Notes: generated by a model not told the origin, from the letters alone. 64,000 nt of DNA from CADEER01 sp965216585 (GCA_965216585.1 CBDCGC010000003.1:2170001-2234000); one strand, 5' to 3'; shown: positions 25,970-34,856, counted from the first letter of the stretch. Numbers and translations: made by a program.

Positions 25970-26527
25970 ATGCAGACGACTATCGACAATCCGGGCCCGA
26001 TCGCGAGATCGATTACCGCCAAGCTGGAGAGCGCTTTCGCTCCCGAAGTACTCGAGGTCATCAACGAGAGCTCGATGCACTCGGTGCCGCCCGGTTCGGA
26101 GAGCCACTTCAAAGTCGTCATCGTCAGCGACGCTTTTTCGGGACAGAGCCCAGTGGCCCGCCACCGCACCGTCAACCAGGCGCTGGCCAGTGAAATCTCC
26201 AACGGCTTGCACGCATTGAGCATCGAAGCCCGCAGCCCCACCGAGTGGGCCGAGCGCCGGGGCCAGACGACAGATTCGCCACCGTGCTTGGGCGGCTCAA
26301 AGACGACCCGCAAGAAGTCACCGGCGCGAAGAGTCCCAGATCTCCAGCGCTCGGAGGAGTGGGCAGACCGATCACCGAACGACCACGACAGAGCGCTTCA
26401 ATCAGCCTGCCGGGCGGCTGCGCAATTGCTCGCTGATGCACCCGATCCTGAGGAGCATCTACACCGTGCCGATCCGGTACCAGCTTCAACAACTCGATTG
26501 CTGCGTGCTCTGGCGCGCAGTCGATGA
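25970..26527 (+). CDS. bolA: BolA-family protein with run-on C-terminus
   Basis: Residues 10-111 are a complete BolA domain: SITAKLESAFAPEVLEVINES, HFKVVIVSDAFSGQSPVARH, and the usual ending SPPCLGGSK (103-111). Relatives stop shortly after that motif. Here the frame continues for about 74 residues of arginine- and proline-rich sequence with no family signature, and ends at 26527 in an ATGA overlap with the next gene. BolA proteins work with monothiol glutaredoxins in Fe-S handling. The extension probably reflects loss of the stop codon or a DNA junction near 26303. Confidence 0.75.
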   Translation: MQTTIDNPGPIARSITAKLESAFAPEVLEVINESSMHSVPPGSESHFKVVIVSDAFSGQSPVARHRTVNQALASEISNGLHALSIEARSPTEWAERRGQTTDSPPCLGGSKTTRKKSPARRVPDLQRSEEWADRSPNDHDRALQSACRAAAQLLADAPDPEEHLHRADPVPASTTRLLRALARSR

Positions 26528-27102
26528 CTCCTCCTGCGACCGCCGTCGAAATCGCCAGGCTCGTCGCAGACGCGCTCGAAAAAGATGGCATCCCGTACGC
26601 GATCGGTGGAGCTCTGGCACTGGCCTACTATTCTCCGCCGAGAGCGACCGTCGACCTCGACATCAACATCTTCGTCGATCCGCTACTCGGTCTCGACGAG
26701 CTGTTCGCAACCCTGGCGTCGGTCGGGTTCACGCCAGAGAGCGATCCGGATACAGCGAGACTCCAAGCGCAAACCGATGGGCAGTTCCGCGGGCGCATTT
26801 CCAACATGAGGCTAGACATTTTCGTACCTGCGATCGACTACTACGCCTCTCTCGAAGCACGGCGACAGCAGGTACCGATGCTGGGCACACCTACGTGGAT
26901 CCTCAGCGCAGAAGATCTGGTGATCCTAAAGATGATGTTCTATCGCCGAAAGGACCTGGCGGATGTAGAATCCCTGCTGCGCCATCGCCGCGATTCCGTC
27001 GATCTCGACTTCGTACGAAAGAAGCTCGGCGAGTTGGCGGGCGGCGACGATCCGCGTCTGTCCACACTCTCTGAGATCGAAAGAGACGTCCGCACCACTT
27101 GA
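26524..27102 (+). CDS. nucleotidyltransferase, AbiEii-like
   Basis: 192 residues with IGGALALAYYSPPRATVDLD (GG...S/DxD motif, about 28-47) and MRLDIFVPAIDYY. It shares the same segment order with the protein at 24207-24776 (also FKLLFFRPKDL versus LKMMFYRRKDL), so the two are paralogues 1.8 kb apart, in opposite orientation, with the amidohydrolase and BolA genes between. No antitoxin-like gene precedes this copy; its ATG overlaps the stop of the run-on BolA frame. Confidence 0.8.
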   Translation: MTPPATAVEIARLVADALEKDGIPYAIGGALALAYYSPPRATVDLDINIFVDPLLGLDELFATLASVGFTPESDPDTARLQAQTDGQFRGRISNMRLDIFVPAIDYYASLEARRQQVPMLGTPTWILSAEDLVILKMMFYRRKDLADVESLLRHRRDSVDLDFVRKKLGELAGGDDPRLSTLSEIERDVRTT

Positions 27103-27107
27103 TCGCG

Positions 27108-27896
27108 TCACCGTCGGAACTGCTTGAAATCCGGCTCGCGTTTTTCGATGAACGCGGTGATCGCTTCGATGTTCTCGGGCGACCCGGCCATCTCCATCAT
27201 ACTGGCGTCTTCGAGCTCCAGCGCGGCTCGAATCGCTTCGCGGTGCGGTAACATCAGTGTGCGTTTGATCGCCTGCAACGAACGCACCGGCCACTGCGCC
27301 ATTTCGCGCGCCTTGGCCAGCGTTTCCGCCAACACCCGATCATCCAAGAACACGCGAGCTGCCATGCCCACCTCCAGCGCCCGCGCCGCATCGATCCACT
27401 CGGCCGTGAAGAAGAGCTCGGCAGCGCGCTGCCTACCGATGGCTGACTGCAGGGTGTAGGAGCTGGCGATCTCCGGCACCAACGCCAAGGCGGCAAAGGG
27501 GAGTCGCAGCCGCGCGCTCTCCCCCAGGTAGACGACGTCGCAGGCGATCAACATCGTGCAGCCGCCGCCAACGGCGACACCCCTGCCAGCTCCGAGCAGT
27601 GGCTTGTCGAAGTCGAATAGCGCCTCGACGCAGCCGTAGTAACCGCTGGGCTTGCCGTCGTCGCGTGGTTCCGACGATTCACCGAATGCCGTCAAATCCT
27701 GCCCAGCCGAGAAATCACTGCCGGCGCCGGTGAGCACGACGACGGCAACCGCCGCATCCTCGCGCGCCTCCCTGAGAGTGTCGCGCAGACCATCCCACTG
27801 CTCGTTGTCGAATGCGTTCTTCTTGGCCGGCCGGTTGAGCGTGATCAGCAAGACACCATCGTCGAGCTCGCGCAGCACTTTCGTTTCATCAACCAT
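27108..27896 (-). CDS. enoyl-CoA hydratase/isomerase (crotonase) family
   Basis: 262 residues. LLITLNRPAKKNAFDNEQW at the start, the first oxyanion segment DFSAGQDLTAFG and the second GRGVAVGGGCTMLIACD are crotonase signatures; the catalytic-glutamate region is FAALALVPEIASS. Probably hydrates or isomerises an acyl-CoA in fatty-acid or steroid side-chain degradation. Convergent with the nucleotidyltransferase gene, 5 bases apart; divergent from ridA. Confidence 0.88.
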   Translation of the reverse strand: MVDETKVLRELDDGVLLITLNRPAKKNAFDNEQWDGLRDTLREAREDAAVAVVVLTGAGSDFSAGQDLTAFGESSEPRDDGKPSGYYGCVEALFDFDKPLLGAGRGVAVGGGCTMLIACDVVYLGESARLRLPFAALALVPEIASSYTLQSAIGRQRAAELFFTAEWIDAARALEVGMAARVFLDDRVLAETLAKAREMAQWPVRSLQAIKRTLMLPHREAIRAALELEDASMMEMAGSPENIEAITAFIEKREPDFKQFRR

Positions 27897-28001
27897 CGCT
27901 CACCCCCCTACCACGCGATCGCACCAGAAGGGAGTCGCGCACGGCTGGCGGCCCGACCGCGGCTCGGGTTAGGGTCCCCAGAACCATTCAGGGAGGGAAT
28001 C

Positions 28002-28397
28002 ATGGAGAGAAGAGTCATCAACCCGTGGACCTGGCAGGACGCCTTCGGCTTCGCCCAGGCCATCGAGACCAAGAACGCGACACGCACGCTGACGGTGTCC
28101 GGACAAACCGCCGTCGACGCCAACGGAGCGGCGGTTCACGCCGGCGACATCGCCGCCCAGGCGGACTACGCTCTGGCCAACCTGGAAAAAGTCCTGGCCG
28201 ATGCCGACATGACCCTCTCCGACATCGTCCGTCTCACCATCTACACCACCGACGTCGACGCTCTGCTCGCCGCCTATCAGCCGCTGGCCAAACGACTCGC
28301 CGACGGCAAGTGCGTCTGTGCCCAGACCCTCCTTGGCGTCCAGAGACTCGCCTTCCCCGAGCTGATGATCGAAATCGAGGCGACGGCGATGGCGTAA
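28002..28397 (+). CDS. RidA-family (YjgF) protein
   Basis: 131 residues with GGGAGGG 5 bases before the ATG. TLTVSGQTAVDANG, ADMTLSDIVRLTIYTTDV and LAFPELMIEIEATAMA are RidA segments. The arginine that binds the imine substrate in active RidA, expected just before the EIEA strand, is not visible (MIEIEA), so deaminase activity is doubtful. Its stop codon is part of the hairpin shared with the convergent kinase gene, and its last 20 codons recur as a fragment at 33150. Confidence 0.85.
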   Translation: MERRVINPWTWQDAFGFAQAIETKNATRTLTVSGQTAVDANGAAVHAGDIAAQADYALANLEKVLADADMTLSDIVRLTIYTTDVDALLAAYQPLAKRLADGKCVCAQTLLGVQRLAFPELMIEIEATAMA

Positions 28398-28446
28398 GCC
28401 ATCGGCCGCGAGGGTCTGCAGCGGTCGCCGGCCGATGGCTTACGCC
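28391..28446. terminator. 17-bp perfect hairpin shared by convergent ends
   Basis: GGCGTAAGCCATCGGCC (28391-28407) and its exact complement (28430-28446) flank a 22-base loop. The stop codons of ridA (TAA 28395-28397) and of the histidine kinase (TAA on the minus strand, 28440-28442) are both inside the stem. It can serve as a bidirectional terminator. Confidence 0.8.
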
Positions 28447-29525
28447 GAGCCCGGGTGGATCGGCAGCCAAACGGTGAAGCACGCCCCTTCGCCGTGTTTG
28501 CTCTCGACGTTGATGTCGCCGTTGAGGAGAAGGCAGAAGCGCTGCGTGATGGCGAGACCGAGGCCGGTGCCGCCGTACTCTCGACTGGTCGAGGGATGGG
28601 CCTGGGTAAAGGCGTCGAAGATCGTCTCGAGGCTGGCCGGATCCAAGCCGATCCCCGTGTCGCTGACCTGAATCCGAACCCCCTTGCAGGAACCCCGGAC
28701 GGCCTGGTCGACCGTGACGGTGATGCTGCCGTCGCGCGTGAACTTACACGCGTTCGAGAGCAAGTTGAGAAGAATCTGTCGAACCTTGGTGGGATCGCTG
28801 TAGAGCCCCTGAACCCCTCGATCGACCTCGATACGCAAGTCGTTGCCGTTGGCCTCGGCGAGGTGCCGTGTCGTGGCGACCGTATCGCGGACACACCAAG
28901 CCACATCGAAGTGAGTCAGCTCGACGGGAATCTTGCCCGCTTCGATCTTGGAGAGATCGAGCACATCGTTGATGAGTGACAGCAAGTGACTGCCCGAGCG
29001 ACGGATGTGCCCGATGAGCTCCGAGATACTCTCGCTGCTCATTTCCTCGACGTCATTGGCAAGCATCTCCGAGTATCCGAAGATGGCGTTGAGTGGAGTG
29101 CGAAACTCGTGGCTCATGTTGGCGAGAAACTGCGTCTTGGCTTGGTTGGCGTGCTCCGCTTCGCGCTGCGCGCTGACCGCCCCCTCGTGCGCCTGCCGCA
29201 GATCCGCCTCGCGCTCGAGCAGGGCGATGTTCTTCGACTGGAGCTCGGCCGTACGCTCCTTGACCCGCTCCTCGATGGCCTCCAGCAGCTTGTCGACTTC
29301 GAGGTTCTTGGCCGACAGCCGATCGTGCTCGTCGGCCAACTCAGTCAAGGCACGTTCAAGCTCGCGAACCCTCCGGACGAGCCGTTCGTTTTCTTCCCGC
29401 AGCGGATCACAGCAGTGCTGAACACCAGTCTTCGGTTGAGCGCGAGACTCCATCGTCGATTGCTTCGCTGCTGCGATTCTCGCCCGGGTCATACCTCTCT
29501 CGAGCGGCGTCGACCCAGAATTCAC
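28440..29525 (-). CDS. histidine kinase without own sensor domain
   Basis: 361 residues. A coiled coil (about 45-130; REENERLVRRVRELERALTE and ERVKERTAELQSKN) precedes a HisKA box MSHEFRTPLNAIFGY and an HATPase domain with N box LNLLSNACKFT, G1 DTGIGLDPAS and G2 GGTGLGLAI. No membrane segment. The GTG start overlaps the TGA of the GAF protein, so sensing is probably done by that partner. No response regulator is adjacent. Confidence 0.9.
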   Translation of the reverse strand: MNSGSTPLERGMTRARIAAAKQSTMESRAQPKTGVQHCCDPLREENERLVRRVRELERALTELADEHDRLSAKNLEVDKLLEAIEERVKERTAELQSKNIALLEREADLRQAHEGAVSAQREAEHANQAKTQFLANMSHEFRTPLNAIFGYSEMLANDVEEMSSESISELIGHIRRSGSHLLSLINDVLDLSKIEAGKIPVELTHFDVAWCVRDTVATTRHLAEANGNDLRIEVDRGVQGLYSDPTKVRQILLNLLSNACKFTRDGSITVTVDQAVRGSCKGVRIQVSDTGIGLDPASLETIFDAFTQAHPSTSREYGGTGLGLAITQRFCLLLNGDINVESKHGEGACFTVWLPIHPGSA

Positions 29526-30265
29526 GAGTGGTGCGGATTGGGCAGGTGATCGGTTAGTCGGAAGAGGATCCGTCGTGCCCGCAGAAGTGCGTCCTCGGAG
29601 CCGCCCGCATCAGCGCCCTGAGATGTGGAGCCGTTTGTGCCGAGAACCTCCCGGAGTTTGGCGTGGGCCTTGCGGAGCTCTTCTCGAGTGCGCTCCTGCA
29701 CGACGGCGATCGAGGTCAGGTGGGCGGCGCTGACCAGCAGCGCGAGCTCCTCGTCCGACGGAGCCCCGACGACCGTGCGCGAGATCGCGAAGGTTCCGAG
29801 TACACGCTCCTCGCTATCGAAAAAAGGATGCGACCAACAGGACTTCACGCCAAAGTTGCACGCGAAGCTCTGAAACGTCGGCGCAGCCCATCGCGGGTCG
29901 ATCGATGTGTCCTCGACGATGGCCATCGTTCTAGTAAACGCCGCGGTACCGCACGAGCCGGAATTCATAGCCACCGGCAGACCCGTCAGGGCATCGAGTG
30001 CACCGTCGGGCAGCGACGGTCCGACACCGGGGCGAAGCGCCTGCGTGCCGGGATCGAGAAGAAGCACGGAACAAAGACCATTGTCGCAGGAAGCCTCGAT
30101 GAGGAAACACACTTCGTTGAGAATCTCGTTGAAGTGGTATTCCTTTGCGATAGCCTCGAGGACACGACTCTGGATTTGCATCACCCTGGGAGAAACCGTG
30201 CGTTCGCCCAACGTTTTGATGAACGCAGATCGAGTTTCGTCGAGGGGGTTCTTGTCATAGAACAT
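29522..30265 (-). CDS. GAF-domain protein, likely sensor for adjacent kinase
   Basis: 247 residues from ATG 30265 (MFYDKNPLDETRS), supported by AAGGGA 8 bases upstream; the open frame extends further but overlaps divergent noncoding DNA. The GAF domain covers about 40-210, with CSVLLLDPGTQALRPG, GSCGTAAFTR and SHPFFDSEERVLGTFAISR. A C-terminal helix (VVQERTREELRKAHAKLREVL) may join the kinase coiled coil. Ligand unknown. Translationally coupled to the kinase. Confidence 0.85.
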   Translation of the reverse strand: MFYDKNPLDETRSAFIKTLGERTVSPRVMQIQSRVLEAIAKEYHFNEILNEVCFLIEASCDNGLCSVLLLDPGTQALRPGVGPSLPDGALDALTGLPVAMNSGSCGTAAFTRTMAIVEDTSIDPRWAAPTFQSFACNFGVKSCWSHPFFDSEERVLGTFAISRTVVGAPSDEELALLVSAAHLTSIAVVQERTREELRKAHAKLREVLGTNGSTSQGADAGGSEDALLRARRILFRLTDHLPNPHHS

Positions 30266-30449
30266 TGGACCGTCCCTTGTTTGTGACGTGTGAGAGTATC
30301 GAACTCCAATGTACCAGAAGGCGTTTCGCGGCCAAGGCGACTTTGCGCAGTCGGCCCACAAATTCAGGTCGTGTCGAGGCTCTTTCGCACGTCGTGAGGC
30401 AAGCGCGGGCGTGTGCGACAAAGGAGCGCCGGTGAGGTAGTCAAACCGC

Positions 30450-33032
30450 ATGGATAGTGTCGTGCCGTTATCGCCGCAGCCGTTCTCACCGCCGGAGCAA
30501 CTCGCCTGCCCGGCCTCCGTCTCGAGTTGTCTTTGTCGCCAGCTTGGCCGAACCTCGGCGGTGCGTCATGCCCTTTTCATTCTCGCCGTGGCATGGTTCA
30601 GCGCGGGCTGCGCCGATGACGATCGCCCGTTCAACGGGGAGTGTCGCGCCGATGCCCATTGCTCGGCGGACTCGAAGTGTCTCGACGGTGTTTGCGCCGA
30701 GACCTTCGAAGACGCCGGCGGTGAAGCCGAGCCGGCAGGCGACAGGGTGCGGGTGTTCGCCGTAGGATGGAAACCGCTGCTCGAGGAAGCGGCTTCCCTA
30801 GAGACCTTCGATCGCGCAATCGACGAGCTGGTCGAACGCGAGGTCGCACCTCATCTGGCCATCGATCGAGCCAATCTGTTGGTCTTTCCAGAAAACACCG
30901 GACTGGTGGCAGCCTTCGTCGGTGATCGCAACGCCGTCGCGCGTGCTCAGCCGGGCTCGTTGCAGGCACTGCTGGCCGTCGGTGAAAGCTGGTCCGATGC
31001 CGTTGCGCGCTACGCCGGACGCTCACCGCTCGAGCTGTCGCAACCTCGCCTGATCACGCTCGCCTGGACCGACACGCAATGGCGCACTCTGCGGCAGACC
31101 TTCGCCCGCATCGCCGGCGAGTTGGGCGTATGGATCGCGGTGACCTACGACACCGCGCTAGCCGAGCGCAGCACGGACCCAGCCGATATTGCGACCTTCG
31201 TCGATCCTACCACGCCCGATCGGCAATACGCGTGGGTTGCCGTTTCGGACGAAGTGTACAACCAAACGCTGCTCTTCGACCCGGAGGGCGAGCTGACGGC
31301 GCGCTGGGCCAAAGAGTACTTGGTTCCGCTCGAAGAGATTGCACTCGACCTCAGCTACGGTCGAAACGGCGGCTTGCGTGCCCGAACCCTTCCCTTTGGC
31401 CCGGTCGCCAGCGTCATCTCCAAGGACGCGTGGATGCCCGACGTGCTCGACCGTCTAGCACTCGACGGTGTGCGGCTCATGCTCCAGCCTGAGGCGTTCA
31501 CCGGATGGGTGACTCCCGACCTGCCAAACGACGAGTGGGGTCCCGACGTCGTCAAGGAAGGCGGCTGGGGACACGTCATGCGCTACCCCGAGTTTCGCGC
31601 CAACGTTCTCGCCTGCATGAGCGCCAATTTGATCGATCTGGCGTTCGACTGTCAGAGCGCCATCCTCAGCGATCCCCACCTTTCGGCTGAGGCGGATTCG
31701 TTCGTCGGTCAAGATCCGGACACCGGATTCGCAAGGGTGGCGCCGTGGGCGATCGAGGACGAGCCCGGCGATGTCGGCGAACGGCGCCGGCGCCTCACCG
31801 ATTTCTCTGCTCGCTTGGTGCCGGGCAGTGGCGATCCACTCGAGAACGGCTACCGCGCCGGCACGGTTTGGCTCGACCTCGATCTGTCGGCGGGCTTCCC
31901 CATCGCATCCGAGCCGGCCGCATTGTTGGCGCCGAGCGATAGCGGGGAGCAACGCCGGCCGGCGATCGTCACCGTACCGGGTGGCGAGGCGTTCACCGCC
32001 TGGGAGGATTCGCGGCGCGGACCGGCGCGTTTCTACGGTGCGCGGATGGCAGTGGATCGGCAAGAAAACGGCGCCGCGCGGGTGCGCGCCGACATCGAAG
32101 GAGCGATACGCGCACCGCGACTGGCCGCAGGCGGCGATCGGATACACGCGGTTTGGCAAGAAGCAAACGGCGACGCCTGGCGCGTTCGCTATGCGTCGTC
32201 CGACGACGGTGGCCGTTCGTTCTCCGAGCCACTGCTGCTGTCGGGCGACGGTGACGCCTACGTGCCGAGCATCGCCGTCGACTCGGCCGGCACGGCGCAC
32301 GTCGTCTGGGTGGAGCGTCACAGTGGACCGGCGCGAATCTGGTACAGCCGTCGCGCCGCCGGGCCGGCCGGCTTCGCGGAGGCAGCTCCGCTCGAGGCAC
32401 TACCGGAGGGCGACTACGATCCGCGGCAAAATCAGTGGTCCCCCGCCGTCGCCGCCAGGGCCGGCACCGTGGCTGTCCTGTGGACCGATTTTCGTTCCTT
32501 CTCGTGGCAGATCCGCGGCGCTTTCAGCCGTGACGGCGGGGCCACCTTCGGCGACGTTTTCCGGGTAGACGACGCGACTGAGGTGCCGTGGGAAACGATT
32601 CACTCGGAACCGCGCGCCGTGTTCAATGGCGACGGCGCAGTGGTCGCCGTCTGGACGGATTTGCGTGTGCGACGCGAGGACTACGACGTTCGAGCACGGC
32701 GCTTCGATCCCGAAGACATCGCCGCTGCGGCGCCGAGCATCCGATTGGCCGCGACCGATACGGACCAACGACCACAGTGGCGCCCGGCCGTAGCCGCGCT
32801 CGACGATCGGATCGTCGCCGTCTGGCAGGACTTTCGCACCGGCCTCAACGAGCTGCGCTGGACGCACAGCAGCGACGGCGGCAGAACCTTCGCGCCGGAC
32901 ACACCGCTGCACACCGGATCCGGCGGCGAGGCGTTCAACCCGGACGTCGCCCTCACCGGCGACCGCATCGTTTTCGCCTACGAGTCGACCTCGAGCGGCG
33001 AACGCAGGGTCGCTGTCGCGATCCGTCAATGA
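30450..33032 (+). CDS. lipoprotein: nitrilase-like domain plus beta-propeller
   Basis: 860 residues; lipobox SAGC with cysteine 54, then a cysteine-rich linker (ECRADAHCSADSKCLDGVC). Residues 98-400 look like a carbon-nitrogen hydrolase: the glutamate in LLVFPENTG (E148) and lysine in RWAKEYLVP (K288) are kept, but the nucleophile position reads VISKDAW (S324) instead of cysteine. From about 480 on are BNR/sialidase-like propeller repeats (SSDDGGRSFSEP, SRDGGATFGDVF, SSDGGRTFAPD). The start could also be GTG 30561. Secreted or surface function unknown; the domain pairing is unusual. Confidence 0.8.
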   Translation: MDSVVPLSPQPFSPPEQLACPASVSSCLCRQLGRTSAVRHALFILAVAWFSAGCADDDRPFNGECRADAHCSADSKCLDGVCAETFEDAGGEAEPAGDRVRVFAVGWKPLLEEAASLETFDRAIDELVEREVAPHLAIDRANLLVFPENTGLVAAFVGDRNAVARAQPGSLQALLAVGESWSDAVARYAGRSPLELSQPRLITLAWTDTQWRTLRQTFARIAGELGVWIAVTYDTALAERSTDPADIATFVDPTTPDRQYAWVAVSDEVYNQTLLFDPEGELTARWAKEYLVPLEEIALDLSYGRNGGLRARTLPFGPVASVISKDAWMPDVLDRLALDGVRLMLQPEAFTGWVTPDLPNDEWGPDVVKEGGWGHVMRYPEFRANVLACMSANLIDLAFDCQSAILSDPHLSAEADSFVGQDPDTGFARVAPWAIEDEPGDVGERRRRLTDFSARLVPGSGDPLENGYRAGTVWLDLDLSAGFPIASEPAALLAPSDSGEQRRPAIVTVPGGEAFTAWEDSRRGPARFYGARMAVDRQENGAARVRADIEGAIRAPRLAAGGDRIHAVWQEANGDAWRVRYASSDDGGRSFSEPLLLSGDGDAYVPSIAVDSAGTAHVVWVERHSGPARIWYSRRAAGPAGFAEAAPLEALPEGDYDPRQNQWSPAVAARAGTVAVLWTDFRSFSWQIRGAFSRDGGATFGDVFRVDDATEVPWETIHSEPRAVFNGDGAVVAVWTDLRVRREDYDVRARRFDPEDIAAAAPSIRLAATDTDQRPQWRPAVAALDDRIVAVWQDFRTGLNELRWTHSSDGGRTFAPDTPLHTGSGGEAFNPDVALTGDRIVFAYESTSSGERRVAVAIRQ

Positions 33033-33149
33033 CCTGGTCGTCGGGCGCGGCGGCGGCACCGATCGCAAGTGCTCGTGAAAGTGTGATGCCGACCCCGCCG
33101 TTCGGCTCACTTTCTGCGCTGCCTCGCTCGCGCCCAAGCCCACTCCGGC

Positions 33150-33209
33150 GCGCCGAAACTCGCCTTGCCCGAGCTGACGATCGCAATCGAAGCGACGGCA
33201 ATGGCGTGA
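33150..33209 (+). pseudogene. ridA 3'-end fragment
   Basis: The plus frame reads APKLALPELTIAIEATAMA followed by TGA, closely matching the C-terminus of the RidA protein encoded at 28002-28397 (VQRLAFPELMIEIEATAMA). Nothing upstream continues the match. Like the intact copy, the end of the frame forms the left arm of a perfect hairpin. Confidence 0.75.
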
Positions 33210-33229
33210 CCTGCGGGTCACGCCATTGC
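33198..33229. terminator. 14-bp perfect hairpin
   Basis: GCAATGGCGTGACC (33198-33211) and GGTCACGCCATTGC (33216-33229) pair perfectly around a TGCG loop. It overlaps the stop of the ridA fragment and lies between the convergent lipoprotein and methyltransferase genes. Confidence 0.7.
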
Positions 33230-33472
33230 AGCCCGCTCAGAAATCGCCGTCGCGGATCTTGAAGGAGTCGAGATCGTTTACTCTCGGCCCGTCACATCAC
33301 ACGTGTCCTGTGCCGACAACGCAGTCGCCCAGAGCAGAGGTACAAATAGAGGCAGGAAAACCCGGACCGATGGTCTCATGCTGGTCTCCCTACAGATTGT
33401 GCCGCTTAGGAAACAGTCGCCTTAGGAGTCAACACCGCACCTACCGCCGGTTTTACCGGGGTGGAGTGGAAT

Positions 33473-34234
33473 CTACGCTCTCGGCTTGCCGCCGCGGTAC
33501 TCCAGAAACGCGCCCGGCACGATGAGATTGGAGCGGGCGTTCTCGAAACCGACATCCTTCAGCGCGCCGACGATCTCGCGCGGCTCGACACATTGGTCGA
33601 TGGTGTCCCAGTAGTAGTCCATCAACAGCTTCGCGTCGCGGCTGCCGGTCGACCACAGCGTCATCTTGGGGATCGCAGTGGCCCAGACGAACTCGGTCAG
33701 CGCGTGTCCGACCTTGGACTTGGGGACGTGGCTCTCGAGAATCCACAACTGGCCGCCGGGTGCCAGCACGCGGATGTACTCGCTAAACGCAGCGTGCAAA
33801 TCGGGAACGTGGCGTAAAGCGATTCCCATGGTGACGAAATCGAAGAGGTCGCTCTTGAACGGCAACGCTTGGGCGAACCCCCGGGTCAGGGGACCGTCGT
33901 GGCTCTTGCGCGACTCGGCCAGCATGCCGGCGCTCGGATCGACGCCGAACACGCGCCCCTGCGGACCGACCAGGCGAGCGGCACCGCGATAGACAGCCCC
34001 GGTGCCGGTAGCGACATCGAGCACCTTCATGCCCGGCTTCATGCCGGCAAACTTCATCGACAGCCGCCGGTAGAGCAGACCGCCGTTCAGAAACAACCCC
34101 TCGACAGTATCGTAGTACTTCGCCGTCCGGTCGAAGAGGTCCATCACGTACCCCTCCCGCTCGTCGTCGGCTTTGTAGTACTCGTTCAGCGGCGTGTGCG
34201 GCGGCAGCTTCGTGTTGTCGTTCTCACCTGGCAA
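33473..34234 (-). CDS. UbiE/MenG-like SAM methyltransferase
   Basis: 253 residues. The AdoMet motif I is VLDVATGTGAVYRGAA (about 71-86), followed by VFGVDPSAGMLAESR, LPFKSDLFDFVTMGIALRHV and VLAPGGQLWILESHVP, all typical of quinone C-methyltransferases. The C-terminal part differs from E. coli UbiE, so the substrate could be another aromatic or lipid. Convergent with the lipoprotein gene. Confidence 0.82.
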   Translation of the reverse strand: MPGENDNTKLPPHTPLNEYYKADDEREGYVMDLFDRTAKYYDTVEGLFLNGGLLYRRLSMKFAGMKPGMKVLDVATGTGAVYRGAARLVGPQGRVFGVDPSAGMLAESRKSHDGPLTRGFAQALPFKSDLFDFVTMGIALRHVPDLHAAFSEYIRVLAPGGQLWILESHVPKSKVGHALTEFVWATAIPKMTLWSTGSRDAKLLMDYYWDTIDQCVEPREIVGALKDVGFENARSNLIVPGAFLEYRGGKPRA

Positions 34235-34446
34235 AGAGCTCTCTCCTATCGCTGGCGTGTCTTCGGCGAGAACCTCGCACCTGCACCGACTGCGATCAAG
34301 TTACGCAGCATTTTTCTCACAGAACCAAGCTCTCTAGCACCCGATCTTTGCTTGTCGTTCGTCTCCGAGTTGTTGTAGCGTCAATCGATCCCGGGAGGGC
34401 CGAGGGAACGGGACCTCTCACTTCACTCAGCAACCAGGGAGAGTCC

Positions 34447-34856
34447 ATGCGCTCACTGATCCGTGGATGCATCAGCGTCGGTTTGTCGCTCGTCGCGCCC
34501 GGCTTACTGCAATCGACAGTACCAATCCGCTGATCTCCGCTTTCTCGGCGAGCACCATCGGAACACTGGGGCTGCGCATTGCGATCACCACCGAGCCACC
34601 TGACACAATCGCCGTCGGAATCGAGAATCATCAGGGAACCACGCTCACCTCGGCCGGGTTCAATCTGGCGGGAGCGGGCGAAGCCAGCGTATCAAACCTG
34701 CCCGAGGTCGACCTTCGCGAGCTCGACGATTCGCTCGTGGTCGAGCTGAACAACAGCGACGGCACCTGCTGGCAGAGCGCGTTCGATGCATCACGGATCA
34801 TCGTCGGCAAATTCGGATCGAACCTCTGGCTGTACGCGTGGGACTACCGGTGGTGA
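34447..34856 (+). pseudogene. secreted hypothetical protein with apparent frameshift
   Basis: An ATG at 34447 after an AGGGAGAG Shine-Dalgarno gives a signal-like peptide (MRSLIRGCISVGLSLVAPG) that soon stops at about 34533. An overlapping frame continues from about 34505 as TAIDSTNPLISAFSASTIG ... IAVGIENHQGTTLTSAGFNL to 34856. A single-base shift near 34500 would join them into a roughly 135-residue exported protein. Sequencing error or real decay cannot be told apart. Family unknown. Confidence 0.5.

Larger units (their letters stand above)
33033..33472. other. 440-bp intergenic stretch
   Basis: It holds the ridA-like 3' fragment (33150-33209) and its hairpin (33198-33229). Nothing else recognisable is seen; 33230-33472 has no open frame with codon bias and no clear promoter. 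Confidence 0.6.

Noticed and set aside
33033..33262. Plus-strand frame reading on through the ridA fragment
   Set aside because: It is out of phase with the conserved RidA tail and has no start signal or family match.
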